Translations under genes and position numbers: made by a program | Notes under the pieces: model-generated | What the model saw: the letters and a program-made list of their open reading frames with translations, nothing else | The model's database searches: none | What the model was told of the DNA's origin: nothing | Shown: piece after piece, positions 29,434 to 32,569 of the stretch | Position numbering within the stretch: the stretch's first letter is position 1 | Layout: the number at the start of each line of letters is the position of its first letter | Assembly: GCA_014879845.1 (NCBI GenBank) | Contig: JACSRI010000173.1 | Coordinates: forward strand, 1 to 32,569 | Direction of reading: 5' to 3' | DNA length: 32,569 nucleotides | Source: Opitutaceae bacterium | GTDB lineage: Bacteria > Verrucomicrobiota > Verrucomicrobiia > Opitutales > Opitutaceae

Positions 29434-30159
29434 TCACCCGCGCCTCATGCGCTCGATCTCGTCCTCACCGAGCGGGGCGCGGCCCTTCACGCGCAGGCTG
29501 TCGACGAACTCGCGTGCGAAGTCGCGCTGGAAGCGGACGTTGAGCGCCGCGGTGATGAGCATGGCGATCATCGCGCCGGTGGTGGCGAGCAGCATGTCCT
29601 TGTGCGCGTCCCAGATGTCGCCCTGCGTGCCGAGGTAGGCGGCACCGAGTTCGCCGCCAAAGGCCTCCGCCGCGAGCCACTCGATGAGCTCGTAGATCAT
29701 CGAGGTCGACATGGTGACATCCAGGGGCAGGAAATAGGCCCATAATCCGCGTGCCTCGGCCACGCGTACGAAGACCTCGCGGACCGGATACGCGAGGAGC
29801 AGGCCGTAGGAGAAATGCACGAGCCGGTCGAAGTGGTTGCGCTGCCAGCCGAGCATGTCGTTGAGCGACGTGCCGAAGAGCGTGCGGGTCCAGTCGTTGT
29901 AGGGCACCTCCGAGTATGTCCAATGTGCGCCCGTTTCGTGCAGGCAGAGGAAAAGGAAGATGAGCGTGTAGCTCACGCGCGAGAGTGGCAGTCGGCGGTA
30001 GGTCGCGGCAAGGAAGGCGATGAAGCCGAGCACGAGCGCGTTCTCCAGCCACCAGTCGTGCGGGTAGTGCGCGCCGATGCCGGAGAGGACGACGACGATC
30101 ACGAGCAGGACGGCGAGCGCGCCGATGTAGCGGCCGCGGGGCAGGCGGGTCAGCAGCAT
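29434..30159 (-). CDS. DUF2238/YjdF-family membrane protein
   Basis: A 241-residue membrane protein with about five to six helices. Family blocks are clear: CLHETGAHWTYSEVPYNDW, GWQRNHFDRLVHFSYGLLLAYPVREV, and YELIEWLAAEAFGGELGAAYLGTQGDIWDAHKDML, the latter with conserved acidic and His residues. The function of this family is not established to my knowledge. ATG 30159 is chosen because it precedes a basic segment and the first hydrophobic helix; a TTG at 30222 would give a longer N-terminus without support. The 3' end is duplicated as a remnant at 28463-28561. An inverted repeat lies upstream. Confidence 0.85.
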   Translation of the reverse strand: MLLTRLPRGRYIGALAVLLVIVVVLSGIGAHYPHDWWLENALVLGFIAFLAATYRRLPLSRVSYTLIFLFLCLHETGAHWTYSEVPYNDWTRTLFGTSLNDMLGWQRNHFDRLVHFSYGLLLAYPVREVFVRVAEARGLWAYFLPLDVTMSTSMIYELIEWLAAEAFGGELGAAYLGTQGDIWDAHKDMLLATTGAMIAMLITAALNVRFQRDFAREFVDSLRVKGRAPLGEDEIERMRRG

Positions 30160-30251
30160 GGCGGCAGAAAATCCCCCGAGGCCGGTGCGCTCGAGGGAAA
30201 AGTGGACAAGGAGCTGCAGCAACCCGGGCTGAACCTGAAAAATACAGTTGA

Positions 30252-30386
30252 AACCACGGATTGCACAGATGGCACAGATGAGAAACGAGATGCGTTGAAG
30301 GTCCTGCTCACCCTAAGAGTGATGAACTTCGCATCTGCTTTTGGGTTCGTGTCCTTGTATCCGTGTTATCTGTGCAATCTGTGGTT
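30252..30386. repeat. Intergenic inverted repeat with 9-nt words (AACCACGGATTG family)
   Basis: Left arm 30252-30278 (AACCACGGATTGCACAGATG...) and right arm 30360-30386 (...ATCTGTGCAATCTGTGGTT) are 27-nt imperfect reverse complements separated by about 80 nt. This is the best preserved copy and belongs to the same family as the one at 18276-18396. It lies in the gap between the DUF2238 gene and the uncharacterised protein genes. Confidence 0.82.
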
Positions 30387-30416
30387 CACTCCATCTGCTC
30401 CATTTGGGCTGAAACT

Positions 30417-31583
30417 TCAGGGTGCGGGCCGGCGTAGCAAGGTCGCGAATTGACGGCCTACGTTGGTTTGATCGAGAGCGGTACGTGCTTCGGGCGAGAG
30501 GCCGGCGGTGACATCGTCGTAAACTCGCTGGATGCGCGCAAAGCGCGCTTCGAGACCCTCCTCGGGAACACGATCGAACACGGTCAGGTAGATGCGGCGC
30601 CGGTTCAGGATTTCCGCACTCGACAGATTGGCGGACTTCAGAATCTCGATGCCTCCTCGGAAGGTCCCTTCCCGGCTGAATGCGTAGTCCAAGGCGGCGT
30701 CCGTGCCGCCGATGCGCTGGACGAGGTCGACCTCGAGGTTGACCTGCTCGGTCCCGGCTGAGGGCGCGTCCTTTCGTGCGTCCTTGAGCGCGTGGTAGAT
30801 GGCGGCGTATTGCTCGTCGTTGATGTCGGTGGTGATCAGCGCGCGCTGGAGTTCCTTTGCCTCCTGCGAGAAGTAGAGCATGTAGTGATCGTATTCCTCC
30901 GGGCTGAGCACGGCGCGAATCGGATCCATCGCCGCGACCCTCGCGGCCTCGAGATCGGTGGGGAGTTGCGGGCGCTGGCCGGTGCGATATATCTCGGACC
31001 GCGCCCGGCTTTGCTCGACCTGGAGTTGGTGGAGTTGCTCGCGCTTTTCCAGGGGAATGGCGGCGAGGCGAGGGTCGTCGATAAATTCGCGTGGTGCACC
31101 GGTTGACTCGACCGAGCCGGCAAGGATCTCGCGCACAAGAGCCTCGCGTTCTTCGTCGAGTGCGTTCTGGCGGTCCGCTGGCAACATGCGGCCGGCGTCG
31201 ATCTTCTGCCATTCATAGTGCACGAGCGCGCTGGCCTCGCGTCGTGCTTTTTCCGCCAGCGCCTCGTTGGCGAGACTCTGGGCGATGATTCGCAGGGTCT
31301 CGTCCGGCACGCCGTTGGATCGGAGTCGCGTGATCATGTCCCGGAACTCGGCCATGACCTCGTCGCTGGAGCGCGAAGGTGTCGTCGGAGATGGTTCACT
31401 CGACTCGGGCGCGACCGTGGTTGGAGAAACGGCCCGCGGGATCTCGTCGGCAAGGGCGGCGTGAGCGTCCGCGGATGCAAGCGCTGCGGGCTGCTCGGAG
31501 CCGACGGTGTGCGAGCGAAGATACACGGCACTCGTCAGCGCGACGTTCAGGAGGACGGACAGGGTGAGGAGAATGCGATACAT
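30417..31583 (-). CDS. Membrane-anchored or exported protein of unknown function, paralogue of its upstream neighbour
   Basis: A 388-residue protein. A short N-terminal hydrophobic helix (about 3-21, ILLTLSVLLNVALTSAVYL) suggests a membrane anchor or signal peptide, followed by a low-complexity Ser/Pro/Thr linker and a long helical region rich in Glu, Arg and Ala. I recognise no named family. It shares order and short motifs with the next gene upstream: VLSPEEYDHY here against ILTPEEYERY there, and DDVTAGLSPEARTALDQ against EAVTAGLSDEQRTALER. ATG 31583 is chosen because a GGAGG site (31592-31596) sits 8 nt before it; GTG 31604, ATG 31601 and ATG 31589 lie in the same frame. The start is 17 bp from the stop of the upstream gene, so the two are co-translated. 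Confidence 0.75.
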   Translation of the reverse strand: MYRILLTLSVLLNVALTSAVYLRSHTVGSEQPAALASADAHAALADEIPRAVSPTTVAPESSEPSPTTPSRSSDEVMAEFRDMITRLRSNGVPDETLRIIAQSLANEALAEKARREASALVHYEWQKIDAGRMLPADRQNALDEEREALVREILAGSVESTGAPREFIDDPRLAAIPLEKREQLHQLQVEQSRARSEIYRTGQRPQLPTDLEAARVAAMDPIRAVLSPEEYDHYMLYFSQEAKELQRALITTDINDEQYAAIYHALKDARKDAPSAGTEQVNLEVDLVQRIGGTDAALDYAFSREGTFRGGIEILKSANLSSAEILNRRRIYLTVFDRVPEEGLEARFARIQRVYDDVTAGLSPEARTALDQTNVGRQFATLLRRPAP

Positions 31584-31600
31584 GGACATGGCCTCCGGCA

Positions 31601-32569
31601 TCACGGTGTGCGGCGCTTGGCGTTGGCGGCACGTTTAAGCCGGCTGCCGGCACTGGAGCGCTCGAGCGCGGTGCGTTGTTCGTCCGAGAGCCCGGCTGTG
31701 ACGGCTTCGTAGTCGGCCGCGGCTCGGGACGTGTCCTGGGGCGGCGTGCGGTAGGCTTGCAGCACCAGGTAGCGGCGCGCGATTTCGCCGGCCTCGAGCC
31801 CGGCAGACTCGAGCACCACGAGGGCGGACGGCTGAGAGCGGTCCATAGTCCTGGCATAGGTGAGGGCCGCCTTCGGACCGGCCTCGGCAAGGATGATCTC
31901 GACGAATGGCGCGAGCGTCTCGTTCGACGAACCGGTCCCGAGCGGATCGGCGGCCCGGGCGCGTCGGCTGATGGCCGCGAACTGCGCGTCGTCGACGTCG
32001 GCGCCGGCGAGGCCGCGCCGCAGCAGATACATGGCGGGAGCGGTGGCGGCCTGGTAGCGCTCATACTCCTCCGGTGTAAGTATGGCGCGGATATCCGCGT
32101 CCTTGTCGCCGGCGACGCGAACCGCGGTAGCGTGGGCGGAGTCCATGCTGCCCTGGCCCATGGTGAGAGCCTTGGCGGCCGAGTAGTCGGTTTCGATCAG
32201 CAGAACCTGCCTGACCTTTTCCGGGGGGAGTCCGCCAAAACGCGGGCCCGAGACCATCGAGTCGGGAAAGCGACCGATGAGGTAGTCGTCGCCCATCAGG
32301 GCGAGCATGATGTCGTCGCGCTTGAGTGTGTGCTCGCGGCCGGCGGCCATCTTCTCGCGGGGGAGATTTCCGCCGGAGACTCCATACTGCCAGGTGTAGC
32401 GCACCTCTCCGAAGAGCATGTGTCGCCTCTCGGCGAAGAGCCTCTGCAACACGATCATCGAGCCGGCCATGTAGCGAATCTCCGGGGAAAGGCCTTCCGC
32501 GCGCATCGCCTCCAGGATGCGCGCCACGTCCTCAAATCCTGCGAGCACGTCGCCTGGGTTGGCGTGTTG
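31601..32569 (-). CDS. Protein of unknown function, tandem paralogue (N-terminus beyond window)
   Basis: The frame is open to the right edge, so the N-terminus is missing; 322 residues are visible. It is helical and rich in Ala, Arg and Glu with a LGGLPPEKVRQVLLIE-like middle section. The segments ILTPEEYERYQAATAP, GLAGADVDDAQFAAISRRAR and EAVTAGLSDEQRTALERS align with the downstream gene at 30417-31583, showing a tandem duplication. The C-terminus is basic (RLKRAANAKRRTP). Neither function nor localisation can be read from this part. A GTG at 32548 would be an alternative start within the window but has no support. Confidence 0.72.
   Translation of the reverse strand, partial: QHANPGDVLAGFEDVARILEAMRAEGLSPEIRYMAGSMIVLQRLFAERRHMLFGEVRYTWQYGVSGGNLPREKMAAGREHTLKRDDIMLALMGDDYLIGRFPDSMVSGPRFGGLPPEKVRQVLLIETDYSAAKALTMGQGSMDSAHATAVRVAGDKDADIRAILTPEEYERYQAATAPAMYLLRRGLAGADVDDAQFAAISRRARAADPLGTGSSNETLAPFVEIILAEAGPKAALTYARTMDRSQPSALVVLESAGLEAGEIARRYLVLQAYRTPPQDTSRAAADYEAVTAGLSDEQRTALERSSAGSRLKRAANAKRRTP

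Overview
The window is a high-GC chromosomal segment, most likely from a Verrucomicrobiota member of the Opitutaceae type. This is inferred from three things: a sigma factor/Ser-Thr kinase pair, a secreted protein ending in two copies of a 'RLANxSxRAQVG' domain that I associate with Opitutaceae, and several intergenic inverted repeats with a 9-nt word period. No tRNA, rRNA, CRISPR array, transposase or phage gene was seen. Most long antisense frames are GC-driven shadows, and several real starts lie well inside the longest open frame.

Layout. 1-2721 (minus): an ECF-like sigma factor followed by a zinc-ribbon Ser/Thr kinase with a repeat-rich tail, cut by the left edge. 2812-5046 (plus): a large secreted repeat protein. 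5084-11006 (minus): a signalling block with two paralogous periplasmic-binding-domain sensors (one a full hybrid histidine kinase, the other ending before the kinase), a rhamnogalacturonan acetylesterase and a separate receiver protein. 11094-11918 (plus): a Rossmann/methyltransferase-like protein. 11996-14581 (minus): a secreted GH2 enzyme with the beta-glucuronidase N-x-K signature and a small secreted partner. 14775-15947 (plus): a tandem adenylate-kinase fusion with a degenerate second half.

16065-20039 (plus) is an arsenic resistance locus: a SigZ-like sigma factor with a Cys-rich tail, ArsR (apparently leaderless), the ACR3 efflux pump, thioredoxin-type ArsC and the methyltransferase ArsM. 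Together they would sense As(III), reduce As(V), export As(III) and methylate it. Two inverted repeats interrupt the locus.

20366-25938 holds a DUF1846 protein, a tetR/clan-A glycosidase operon with an ATGA overlap and a palindromic operator between -35 and -10, a monohaem cytochrome c and a secreted protein. The most interesting signal is here. Two similar structured elements, about 2.8 kb apart and on opposite strands, each sit in the leader of the gene they face (DUF1846 and cytochrome c). They share a short hairpin, a conserved TTGGG(G)TAAMACAG box and a long GGCCCGGAC hairpin whose flanking pairs differ but still pair. I could not assign them to a known riboswitch class.

26096-32569 carries a TPMT-like methyltransferase, an APC amino-acid permease, a cytochrome b561-type protein flanked by a 42-bp imperfect direct repeat that is a remnant of the neighbouring DUF2238 gene's 3' end, that DUF2238 gene, and two tandem paralogous proteins of unknown function, the upstream one cut by the right edge.
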